Assembly (NCBI RefSeq): GCF_900169065.1
Contig: NZ_FXZB01000004.1
Location: forward strand, 110,763 to 174,762
Source of the DNA: Brevibacterium aurantiacum
Lineage (GTDB): Bacteria; Actinomycetota; Actinomycetes; Actinomycetales; Brevibacteriaceae
Direction: 5' to 3'
DNA: 64,000 nucleotides
In this document: one piece after another, positions 44,633 to 52,763 of the stretch
How the letters are laid out: every line of letters starts with the position of its first letter
Numbering within the stretch: the stretch's first letter is position 1
Program-made: the position numbers and the translations under genes
Notes under the pieces: generated by a model
Databases searched by the model: none
Seen by the model: the letters and a program-made list of their open reading frames with translations, nothing else
Told to the model about the DNA's origin: nothing

Positions 44633-46969
44633 ATGACCACCACAGAATCATCACAGCAGACACACGCACACTCACACCCGACCCCTGAAACCCATCTGAC
44701 TGCCGAAGAGCAGGAGTGGGTCGACGCCTTCATGAACGACACAACGCTGTTCATCGGGCCGGATCCGGAGATTATGCGGGAGCACAGCATCGCGCAGCGA
44801 AGTCCTCTTGAAGAACGCATACTCGCCCACGATCTCGATCCGCTGGTGGCTGACCGCATCCGCCGGCGCCTGGCCGGTGCTCTCGACGAAGCATTCGAGA
44901 TGTGCGAGAGCATGGGTGCCGCACCGGGCGCAAAGTGGGCGGACCTCTCCGTCGCCGTATACACCGCGGCAGGGGATGTTGCCTATATGTCGAATCGCGG
45001 CGTCATCGCATTCTCCGCCGTCCTCCACCATCCGATCCGACACATCATGAAGTACTGGAAGGACGAGCCCTCAGTCGGTATCAATCCCGGCGACGGCTTC
45101 TTCCACAATGATGCTCGCTTCGGAATGGTGCACAACACCGACCAGTCGATGCTCGTTCCCGTCATGCGCGAAGGTGAAATCATCGCCTGGGTCGGTGCGA
45201 CCATCCACGAGGGCGAGAACGGCGCCTGCGAGCCCGGCGGCATGCCGTCCGGCTCGGAGACGCCCTTTGACGACGGTCTGCGCGGGTCGCCGATGAAGAT
45301 CGTCGAAAAAGGTAGGCTGCGTCGCGATCTGCTCACCTTCCTTCAACATTCGACTCGTGATCCGAAGCTCATGCTCGCCGACATCAAAGTCAAGATGGGC
45401 GCGGTCAAGCGCGTGATGGACATCGTCGATCAATCCATCGGTGAGTTCGGGGTCGAAACCTTCGTCGGCTCGATCCGAATGACGGTCGAAGACGTCGAGC
45501 AGGAGGTGCGCCGTCGCGTCTTGGAGATGCCCGATGGCACGGTCACCGTCAACCAGTTCGTCGATTCGACCCTGAAGGAGAACATCCTCATCAAGTTCGC
45601 CTGCAAGATCACGGTCAAGGGCGAGCGGCTCATCGTGGATCTGCGAGGAACGGGACCGGAGATCATCAACCGGGCCATCAATTCTCCGCTGGCGTCGACG
45701 AAGGCCTTCGTCTCACAAGCGATTTTGTCGTACTGGTGGCCCGACCTGCCGCGTTCGACTGGTGCCCTATCCCCCATCGAGATCATCTCGGATGAGGGCA
45801 CTTGGGGGGACTGCAGCTATGACGCTCCGACGGGCCAGAACCTGCAGGCTTCGTTCCGTGGATTCAGCGCTCTGCAGATTGCCTACGCCAAGCTCCAATT
45901 CTCTGTGCCCGAGAAGTATTCCAACGTGCTCGCCCCCTGGTTCAACCAGATCAACGACTTCCTCTGGGGCGGGACCACGCAGCACGGGGAGCAAGTCGGA
46001 AACCTCTGCGCGGATCTCAACGGCATGAGCGGCGGTGCCAAGCCCTTCCAAGACGGAGAGGACTCGGTCGCTCCGCTGTTCTGCGCCATGGCCGATACCG
46101 GTGAGCAGGAGGTGATGGAAGAGGAAGTACCGTTCCTGCAGCTGGTGAGCAAGCGCGTCGTCCGTGACAACCAGGGGTTCGGCAAGTACCGGAGCGGAAT
46201 GGGCTACGAAATGATCGTCGCGGCCCGCAATACTCCGAGCTGGGGATTCATGACGGTGACCTCGGGGGCGAAATTCTCCTCCGTGTGTGGGCTCTTCGGC
46301 GGGTACGGATGCCCCACTTACCCACTCGCGATGGTCAAAGGAATCAACATCTTCGACATCGTGAAGAAGGATCCCTCGCAGTTCGATCTGTCCATGGAAC
46401 GGGTGATGAACGAGCAGCCCTTCGAAGGTGGGACCTATTCGACCTATCACATGGGCCTGCAGTTCGACATCGCACAGGAAGGCGAACTCTACATGATCGC
46501 CCAAGGTGCGGGAGGCGGCTACGGGGATGTGCTGGAACGCGACCCGGAACTCGTCGTCGAGGATCTACAGCTCGATCGCATCTCGGAACAGGTGGCTCGC
46601 GACATCTACCGAATCTCGTGGAACCCGGAGACCTTCGTCGTCGACGTGGAGCAGACGGAGCAGCTTCGCGCGGATGAGCGTCGGGCCCGGATCAAACGGA
46701 GCAAACCCTACGCCGAGTTCGTCAAGGAGTTCGTCACCGAAGAGCCGCCGACGGATGTGCCCTATTTCGGCTCCTGGGGGCAGGAGAACAACGAACACCT
46801 GTTCGCCACGGTCTGGGATCATCATGGCGCGACGCAGGTGCAAGGAAGACTCGAAGAGATACCGATCATCTTCATGCCGAACAGGCACGTTGTGAAGATC
46901 AACAACCTCGAGAGCCGAATCAGGGAGCTGGAAGAGAAATACAACGAAGTCATTCCGCATCGGATCTGA
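44633..46969 (+). CDS. HyuB-family subunit of a ketone-carboxylase-like complex
   Basis: A 778-residue hydantoinase B/AcxB-family protein, the probable carboxylation subunit. AAAGGAG is spaced seven bases from ATG 44633; ATG 44627 is too near. Conserved blocks include FHNDARFGMVHNTDQSML (about 158-175), GENGACEPGGMPSG, and the late GAGGGYGDVLERDPE. Full length is like AcxB. The N-terminal 25 residues are His/Thr-rich and variable. A 194-bp gap with a long stem-loop separates it from the fifth gene. Confidence 0.88.
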   Translation: MTTTESSQQTHAHSHPTPETHLTAEEQEWVDAFMNDTTLFIGPDPEIMREHSIAQRSPLEERILAHDLDPLVADRIRRRLAGALDEAFEMCESMGAAPGAKWADLSVAVYTAAGDVAYMSNRGVIAFSAVLHHPIRHIMKYWKDEPSVGINPGDGFFHNDARFGMVHNTDQSMLVPVMREGEIIAWVGATIHEGENGACEPGGMPSGSETPFDDGLRGSPMKIVEKGRLRRDLLTFLQHSTRDPKLMLADIKVKMGAVKRVMDIVDQSIGEFGVETFVGSIRMTVEDVEQEVRRRVLEMPDGTVTVNQFVDSTLKENILIKFACKITVKGERLIVDLRGTGPEIINRAINSPLASTKAFVSQAILSYWWPDLPRSTGALSPIEIISDEGTWGDCSYDAPTGQNLQASFRGFSALQIAYAKLQFSVPEKYSNVLAPWFNQINDFLWGGTTQHGEQVGNLCADLNGMSGGAKPFQDGEDSVAPLFCAMADTGEQEVMEEEVPFLQLVSKRVVRDNQGFGKYRSGMGYEMIVAARNTPSWGFMTVTSGAKFSSVCGLFGGYGCPTYPLAMVKGINIFDIVKKDPSQFDLSMERVMNEQPFEGGTYSTYHMGLQFDIAQEGELYMIAQGAGGGYGDVLERDPELVVEDLQLDRISEQVARDIYRISWNPETFVVDVEQTEQLRADERRARIKRSKPYAEFVKEFVTEEPPTDVPYFGSWGQENNEHLFATVWDHHGATQVQGRLEEIPIIFMPNRHVVKINNLESRIRELEEKYNEVIPHRI

Positions 46970-47052
46970 CGCCCGCACGCCGGGCCCGGGCCCATTGGGA
47001 CCCCAGCCTCGTTGAGGCCGCTGGCCCATCGAGAGCCGTGGACCAGCGGAAC

Positions 47053-47099
47053 GGATGCCCGGAACCCGGCTCTGCTCCAGAGTCGGGTTCCGGGCATCC
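47053..47099 (+). promoter_or_regulatory. 16-bp perfect stem-loop between the HyuB-like gene and the fifth gene
   Basis: GGATGCCCGGAACCCG (47053-47068) pairs exactly with 47084-47099; the 15-base loop can form a further CTCTG/CAGAG stem. No U-run follows. It begins 84 bp after the HyuB stop and ends 65 bp before the next start. It could partly terminate transcription or protect the 3' end of the upstream message, setting different subunit amounts. Confidence 0.65.
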
Positions 47100-47163
47100 C
47101 CGATCACCACAACCACAATAGGCACTGCAACACCCATCGTCACACCCACAAGCGTTAGGAAGA

Positions 47164-47964
47164 ATGATGTCAGACCGGCTCACAGCACTGCTCACCAGCA
47201 ACGACAAAACACCTCGGCTACTCCTCGACGCGGCCGACTACGCCAAGCGAGTTCTGCTCCAAGACAAAGATGTCCCCTGGAGCGACGCCACCGCCTTCTC
47301 GAATCACCTCTCTAGCATTCAGATGCTGCTCAAACCGGACGTCGCCCTCATCCGGATCGATCAGCTGCTACAGGACGAGCTGGCGCACAACACGACACTG
47401 CTCGAGACGATGGCGGCGAAGACCCGAACCGGGTACGCAACGAGGACAATGCTGGGCGACGAGGCGCTCAAAGAAAAGGTGCGCGATCTTGTCTTCACTG
47501 CGTCCAAGACGCAGAACGCACCAGTCTTACTCCATCTCTCGTCACCGAAGGCTCTGCTCATTACGGCCGATCGCGCGGCCAATCCGGACTCTGACAAGAG
47601 CTTCGACGATGATTCGGCCGAATTCGCGGCCGTCTACTACGCGGACTGGGTACGCATCTTTGCGGAACACAGAATCGCCGGCATCATCTTCGACGAACGG
47701 ACAGAACTGACAACGGATGAGGCATACCAGCCGATCCGCAATACCGCCGAACACTATGGTTGGCTGATCGGGCATCGAGGGGAAGACTCACTGGACTTTG
47801 GTGAGGACATCCCGACGGTTCCGGTCGTCGGAGCAGATTTCTGGGACGGATCCGGGGATGTCCCGACCGCTCAGGCACTGTTCTCGGAGGTTCCCGCCGA
47901 CGCCGTGCCCGAACAAGTCCTCGAGCGGATCAAGGAGATCAGAGAACAGGGGCAGGCGAGTTGA
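47164..47964 (+). CDS. Unknown 266-residue protein, possible epsilon-like subunit (ApcE position)
   Basis: No family motif is recognised. The protein is acidic and soluble, with a helical N-terminal half and alternating strand/helix text later (VLLHLSSPKALLITADR, YADWVRIFAEHRIAGIIFDE, YGWLIGHRG), compatible with an alpha/beta fold. It has no signal peptide. ATG 47164 or 47167 follows TTAGGAAGA. It follows the four carboxylase-like core genes on the same strand. Acetophenone carboxylase needs a fifth protein, ApcE (about 34 kDa), which joins the core loosely; position and size suggest the same role, but that is inference. A 10-bp inverted repeat (47963-47972 and 48011-48020) spans its end. Confidence 0.6.
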   Translation: MMSDRLTALLTSNDKTPRLLLDAADYAKRVLLQDKDVPWSDATAFSNHLSSIQMLLKPDVALIRIDQLLQDELAHNTTLLETMAAKTRTGYATRTMLGDEALKEKVRDLVFTASKTQNAPVLLHLSSPKALLITADRAANPDSDKSFDDDSAEFAAVYYADWVRIFAEHRIAGIIFDERTELTTDEAYQPIRNTAEHYGWLIGHRGEDSLDFGEDIPTVPVVGADFWDGSGDVPTAQALFSEVPADAVPEQVLERIKEIREQGQAS

Positions 47965-48000
47965 TTCGACTCTGCCCATTCTGATCAAATCGAGTGCGTC

Positions 48001-48675
48001 TCAGAGCTCTGAGTCGAATCGGGCGCGGATGCGGTCGAGTTCTTCCACGGTGTCGAAGTCGGCGATGACCTCCGCGTCGACGTGGACCCTGGTTGTCTCG
48101 ACACCGGCGTATAGGAGCTTCACCGCCGCGTTCACGGGGTCGCCGACCTCAGCGAGGCGTGAGAGGAGGAGCCCGCGCGGCCACGCGGCGCAGAGGAACT
48201 GGGTCTTGCCCCGATCATCGCTTCCGGCCGCCGGCAGCCCGGTTCCCCGGCAGTAGTCGACGAGTTCTCGGAGGTGGCCGGGGGTGATGAGAGGCATGTC
48301 GCCCGCCAGCACGAGGGTCACACTCGCGGCATCTCGGGCCAGGGAGGGCTGCGATCGCGTCAGAGCCACAGGATTCGTGTCGACCGCATCGGCTGTCGAC
48401 GACGCGCTATGCATCCTCTCACCGGCAGCGGCGATACCGGCGAGGGGTCCGGCGAACTCCGGCTCTTCACGGATGTGATGCACTGTTTTCTCCTCCCCAG
48501 CTGAGAGCCCCTCCACTGATCCGACAACCCACACCTCCGCGGTGGGATCGAGCGTCCGGACAGCGCCGAGGATGCGGGAGATGACGGTCGCCTCGCCGAG
48601 TTCGACTGCGGGCTTGTGGGCTCCGTCGAATCGACTCGAGCGGCCGCCGCTGAGGATGATCGCGCTGATCGTCAT
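48001..48675 (-). CDS. MobA-like molybdenum cofactor nucleotidyltransferase
   Basis: A 224-residue NTP-transferase of the MobA/MocA group, which attaches GMP or CMP to molybdopterin. The N-terminus is AIILSGGRSSRFDGAHKPAVEL with the GG-x-S-x-R-x2-G-x2-K loop; LVLAGDMPLI carries the metal-binding aspartate. A 50-residue insert rich in Ala, Ser and Asp (SASSTADAVDTNPVALT) precedes the latter. Other molybdopterin genes are absent, so a different nucleotide-sugar-like substrate is possible. It is convergent with the carboxylase cluster. Confidence 0.8.
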   Translation of the reverse strand: MTISAIILSGGRSSRFDGAHKPAVELGEATVISRILGAVRTLDPTAEVWVVGSVEGLSAGEEKTVHHIREEPEFAGPLAGIAAAGERMHSASSTADAVDTNPVALTRSQPSLARDAASVTLVLAGDMPLITPGHLRELVDYCRGTGLPAAGSDDRGKTQFLCAAWPRGLLLSRLAEVGDPVNAAVKLLYAGVETTRVHVDAEVIADFDTVEELDRIRARFDSEL

Positions 48676-48822
48676 ACCCCCGATGCTACGCGTGGATGAC
48701 AGGTTCCGCGGCGGCGAGCAACGGAATTCGAAGTCAGATCCCGCGAGCTCTGGGACATACTGGTAGGCACGAACACATCCGCAACCGCGGACCAGCGCTC
48801 GAATTGCACGGAGGAATCGCGA

Positions 48823-50547
48823 ATGACGAAGTTCGATGTTGTCGAAGCATCCATCGCCTCACTGCGACAGGCACTCGAGGACGGAACCGCCACCTCGGTG
48901 GGGCTGGTCGAGGCCTACCAGGCGCGCATCGCCGCCTTCGACGGCCCCGACACCGAGACGAAGCTCAACTCCGTGATCGTAGCCAACCCGGAGGCTCTCG
49001 CCGAGGCGGCCGCCTCCGACGAGCGACGTGCCCGCGGTCACGCGCTGGGCCCCCTCGACGGGATCCCGTACACCGCGAAGGACAGCTATATGGTCACCGG
49101 CCTGACTGTGGCCGCCGGTTCCCCCGCGTTCGCGGAGCTCATCGCGGGCAAAGACGCCTTCACCGTCGAACGCCTCCGCGGCGCCGGGGCTATCTGTCTG
49201 GGGCTGACCAACATGCCGCCGATGGCCAACGGCGGCATGCAGCGCGGTCTCTACGGTCGAGCCGAAAGCCCCTATAACCCCGAATGGCTGACCAGCGCCT
49301 TCGCCTCGGGATCGTCGAACGGCTCCGGTACAGCGACGACTGCGAACTTCGCCGCCTTCGGACTCGGCGAAGAGACCTGGTCCTCGGGACGGGCTCCGGC
49401 CTCACACAACGCACTCGTCGCCTACACCCCTTCTCGCGGAGTGATCTCGGTGCGCGGCAATTGGCCCCTGGTGCCGACAATGGACGTCGTCGTCCCCCAC
49501 ACCCGATCGATGGCCGACCTCTGCGAGGTTCTCGACATCATCGTCGCCGACGACACCGAGACTCGCGGCGACTTCTGGCGAGTCCAGCCCTGGGTCGAGA
49601 TTCCCGCCGCTTCTGCCATCCGCCCCGATTCCTATGCCACACTGCTTCCCACCGATGCCGAGGCGGCACGCTCGACTCTGGCCGGCAAACGCTTCGGCAT
49701 CCCGAAGATGTACATCAACGCGGACCCCGAGGCCGGAACGAACCCCGAGGGCGGCATCGGCGGACCGACGGGACAGCGGGTCGAGACCCGAGCCTCGGTG
49801 ATCGCTGCCTGGGAGACCGCCCGCCGTGACCTTGAGGCCGCCGGTGCAGAGGTGGTCGAGACCGACTTCCCCGTCGTGAGCAACTACGAAGGCGATCGCC
49901 ACGGTGCTCCGACCATCAAGACGCGCGGCATCGTCAGCGCCGACTACCTCGATCGCGAGATCAATGATCTCTCCGCGTGGGCCTGGGACGACTTCCTCGC
50001 CGCCAACGGTGACCCGAAGCTGTCCTCCCTCGCTGAGGTGGACGGGACGAGGATCTTCCCCCACCCGGACGGTGCCCTGCCGGACCGCTACACCGGGTTC
50101 GACGACGACATCGCCGAATACCCGCAGCTGGCTGCGGACCGCCCCTACACCTCGGTGACGGAGATCCCTGAGCTCGAAGACGGTGTTCGAGGCCTCGAAG
50201 TCACACGACGGATCGACCTCGAAGAGTGGATGGACGCCAACGAACTCGACGCCGTCGTCTACCCGGCGATGGCCGACGTGGGACCGGCCGATATGGATGT
50301 CAACGAGGCCTCGGCCGATCTGGGTTGGCGCAACGGCACCTGGGTCGCCAACGGCAACCTGGTGCCCCGGCATCTGGGCATCCCCTCGGTGACGGTGCCG
50401 ATGGGCACGATGACCGACACCGGCATTCCCATCGGGCTGACGATCTCGGGCCGCGGCTGGGATGACACGAAGCTCATCGAACTCGCCGCGGCCTTCGAAG
50501 CCACCGGCGACCGGCGTGAGGAGCCTCCCCGCACGCCACGGCTGTGA
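48823..50547 (+). CDS. Amidase-signature family hydrolase
   Basis: A 574-residue amidase-signature enzyme that hydrolyses a carboxamide to acid and ammonia. The Ser-cisSer-Lys triad region is visible: Lys in YTAKDSYM (about 82-89), FASGSSNGSGTATTANFA for the cis-serine, and the nucleophile block GEETWSSGRAPAS, where the usual GSIR is SSGR. The C-terminal half (SVTVPMGTMTDTGIPIGLTISG) is typical. ATG 48823 follows GGAGGAATCGCGA. No signal peptide is seen. The substrate is unknown; no transporter or regulator is attached. Confidence 0.86.
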   Translation: MTKFDVVEASIASLRQALEDGTATSVGLVEAYQARIAAFDGPDTETKLNSVIVANPEALAEAAASDERRARGHALGPLDGIPYTAKDSYMVTGLTVAAGSPAFAELIAGKDAFTVERLRGAGAICLGLTNMPPMANGGMQRGLYGRAESPYNPEWLTSAFASGSSNGSGTATTANFAAFGLGEETWSSGRAPASHNALVAYTPSRGVISVRGNWPLVPTMDVVVPHTRSMADLCEVLDIIVADDTETRGDFWRVQPWVEIPAASAIRPDSYATLLPTDAEAARSTLAGKRFGIPKMYINADPEAGTNPEGGIGGPTGQRVETRASVIAAWETARRDLEAAGAEVVETDFPVVSNYEGDRHGAPTIKTRGIVSADYLDREINDLSAWAWDDFLAANGDPKLSSLAEVDGTRIFPHPDGALPDRYTGFDDDIAEYPQLAADRPYTSVTEIPELEDGVRGLEVTRRIDLEEWMDANELDAVVYPAMADVGPADMDVNEASADLGWRNGTWVANGNLVPRHLGIPSVTVPMGTMTDTGIPIGLTISGRGWDDTKLIELAAAFEATGDRREEPPRTPRL

Positions 50548-50661
50548 TCATGTCGAGGCGGTGAAACCGGCTGTCCACGCAGGGTGAATAAGTCTGAAAC
50601 CTTCGGGTGAAATCGCCAGGTTACTGGATCGTAGCCATCAATCGGTGCCACAGTGTTGGAC

Positions 50662-51435
50662 ATGACCGATTTCTCTGTTCTCGCCGAACGCGCCTCCACT
50701 CTGCTCGAAGCCCACCAGCAGAATCGTCCCCTCGTTCTGCCGACGGTGTGGGACGCCTGGTCGGCTCGTGCAATGGTGGAAGCGGGCTTCGAGGCCTTAA
50801 GCATCGGCTCCCACCCGCTCGCCGATTCTCTGGGTGCCGCGGACGGTGAGGCGATGAGCCTGAGCCAAGCGTTGGCGGGCATCGCCCGTGTGTGCGGATC
50901 TGTCGATGTCCCGGTCTCTGCTGACCTGGAATCCGGCTACGACACCTCGGCGCCGGACCTCATTGCTGGCCTCCTCGAGGCGGGAGCGGTGGGCGTGAAC
51001 ATCGAGGACACGGTGCACAGTGAGGGTCGGATGCGCAGTACCGAGGAACATGCCGAATACATCGGTGATCTCCGTCGGGCCGCCGATGCGCAGCGAGTGC
51101 ATGTGGTCATCAATGCCCGCACCGACGTGTTCAAGAACCCTGATCAGTTCGAAGATCCCACCGCCGAGGTGATCCGACGTCTCAATCTCTGTGCCGAAGC
51201 GGGTGCCGATTCCGTCTACCCCGTCAGACTGCCGAACACGGACACCCTCAAGACCATCTTGTCCGAGGTAGCGCTGCCGCTCAATGTCACGGCACACCCC
51301 GTCAAGGGAGCTGTCCCCGATGAACTCGATCTCTCCCAGCTGCAGGATCTCGGGGTGAGTCGTGTGACCTTCGGCCCGCTGCTGCAGGCGACCGTGCGCG
51401 ACTACTTCGCAGAGTTCACCAGGAACTGGCACTGA
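50662..51435 (+). CDS. Isocitrate lyase/PEP mutase superfamily protein
   Basis: A 257-residue TIM-barrel enzyme of the PEPM/ICL superfamily, which makes or breaks C-C or P-C bonds next to a carboxylate. Metal and substrate motifs are PTVWDAWSARAMVEAGFEAL, VSADLESGYD (about 79-88), GVNIEDTV and INARTDVF. The KKCGH motif of isocitrate lyase is absent, so oxaloacetate or 2-methylisocitrate-type substrates are more likely. ATG 50662 is preferred; GTG 50653 and TTG 50656 are in frame and none has a good ribosome site. Confidence 0.85.
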   Translation: MTDFSVLAERASTLLEAHQQNRPLVLPTVWDAWSARAMVEAGFEALSIGSHPLADSLGAADGEAMSLSQALAGIARVCGSVDVPVSADLESGYDTSAPDLIAGLLEAGAVGVNIEDTVHSEGRMRSTEEHAEYIGDLRRAADAQRVHVVINARTDVFKNPDQFEDPTAEVIRRLNLCAEAGADSVYPVRLPNTDTLKTILSEVALPLNVTAHPVKGAVPDELDLSQLQDLGVSRVTFGPLLQATVRDYFAEFTRNWH

Positions 51436-51508
51436 TATCAGCCGCTGTTTCCGCGGCCACCGAACGCAATCACCAGCAGATCGCCAACCGCAATGATGAG
51501 GAGCCGCA

Positions 51509-52270
51509 ATGCCTGAGAATCTCCGTGAAGGACAGCCCGTCTGGATCGATTACACCTGCCACGAATTCGAGTCCACGACGAAGTTCTACTCCGAGATCTT
51601 CGGGTGGGAGTTCGAGGATCAGGGACCTGACTTCGGCCACTACAACATGATCACGAAGGACGGCGCCGCTGTCGGCGGTGCCATGCGTGCCGTGAATATG
51701 GACGGCACTCCGAACCCGATGATTCCGGCGATGTGGACGACCTACCTCCACACCAGCGATATCGCCAGCACCTACGCGGCGGCGCTCACCGCCGGCGCGG
51801 CCCCCATCGCCGAACCCATGTCCGTCGGACCGCTGGGACAGATGGCGGTCATCACCGACCCCACGGGTGCAGGTGTGGGCATGTGGCAGCCCGGCAACTT
51901 CACCGGGTTCGACACCCCACTCACGCCCGGAACTCCGGTGTGGTTCGAGCTCATGACACTTAACTATCCCGTCGCCCAGGAGTTCTACCGCAACGTCTTC
52001 TCATTCGACATCGTGGCGATGGAGGGGTTCCCCTATTCGACCCATGGCGCCGAGGAGAATGCCGTGGCCGGCATCTGCGACGCCAGCGAATGGACACAGG
52101 TCTCCTTCTGGCGTGACTACATCAATGTCGAGGACGCCGATGCCACCGCAGCACGGGTGGCTGAACTCGGCGGCAAGGCGCTCGCGGGCCCCGAGGATTC
52201 ACCCTATGGTCGCATCGTCACCGTCACCGATCCGGAAGGGGCGACCTTCCAACTCCAACAGAATCCGTGA
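51509..52270 (+). CDS. Two-domain VOC (glyoxalase/bleomycin-resistance) family protein
   Basis: A 253-residue protein of two tandem VOC domains. The first begins at VWIDYTCHEFESTTKFYSEIFGWEF, the second at VWFELMTLNYPVAQEFYRNVFSFDI. Each ends with a GQMAVITDPTGAGVGMWQ- or GRIVTVTDPEGATFQLQQ-type strand carrying a Glu or Gln where metal ligands occur. Function within the superfamily cannot be assigned. Its TGA overlaps the GTG of the next gene. Confidence 0.85.
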   Translation: MPENLREGQPVWIDYTCHEFESTTKFYSEIFGWEFEDQGPDFGHYNMITKDGAAVGGAMRAVNMDGTPNPMIPAMWTTYLHTSDIASTYAAALTAGAAPIAEPMSVGPLGQMAVITDPTGAGVGMWQPGNFTGFDTPLTPGTPVWFELMTLNYPVAQEFYRNVFSFDIVAMEGFPYSTHGAEENAVAGICDASEWTQVSFWRDYINVEDADATAARVAELGGKALAGPEDSPYGRIVTVTDPEGATFQLQQNP

Positions 52271-52698
52271 GAGATCGCTTCTCCAGGCTGAGGCGGAAAT
52301 ATCTGAGCCTGGGACTTGGCGAGCTGGCGGCCGTCGCAGCATTTGCGGCGGCCGCCTTCGTCTTGCAGCAGCGACTCGACTCTGCGGGAGCAGGAGCGGG
52401 CGCGGCGCTGTGGTTCGCCCTCATGCCGCTGGAGTTCGTTCTCATCCAGGCAGGGGTCTATTGGCTGCTCGCGCGGACCTGGATCGGCCCTGGTCGAATG
52501 CCGTTGCAGCTGGCTCGACTATTCCGCGGACTGCGAATCATCAACCCGCTCATCCTGCTCGCCGGGTTAGCAGGAGTGATCGCCAACTTTCCATCGACGC
52601 CGCTGGCGGCTGTGGTCGTCATCGTCGTGTGGGTGTTCGGAATCGCCGAATACGTCAACTACTACCTCGTCCGGCTTTCCTACCCGTGGACGCAGTAG
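52267..52698 (+). CDS. Small membrane protein, unknown function
   Basis: A 143-residue protein with four hydrophobic helices (LGELAAVAAFAAAAFVL, LWFALMPLEFVLIQAGVYWLL, INPLILLAGLAGVIANF, AAVVVIVVWVFGIAEYVNYYL) and a basic N-terminus. GTG 52267 overlaps the VOC stop (GTGA), so it is translationally coupled. No family is recognised. Confidence 0.75.
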   Translation: MRDRFSRLRRKYLSLGLGELAAVAAFAAAAFVLQQRLDSAGAGAGAALWFALMPLEFVLIQAGVYWLLARTWIGPGRMPLQLARLFRGLRIINPLILLAGLAGVIANFPSTPLAAVVVIVVWVFGIAEYVNYYLVRLSYPWTQ

Positions 52699-52763
52699 GC
52701 CTCAGAGATCGGTCGCTGGAGAACGCCGAAGCTGGTCAAGGACATGCGCGCGGCACGCTGAGC

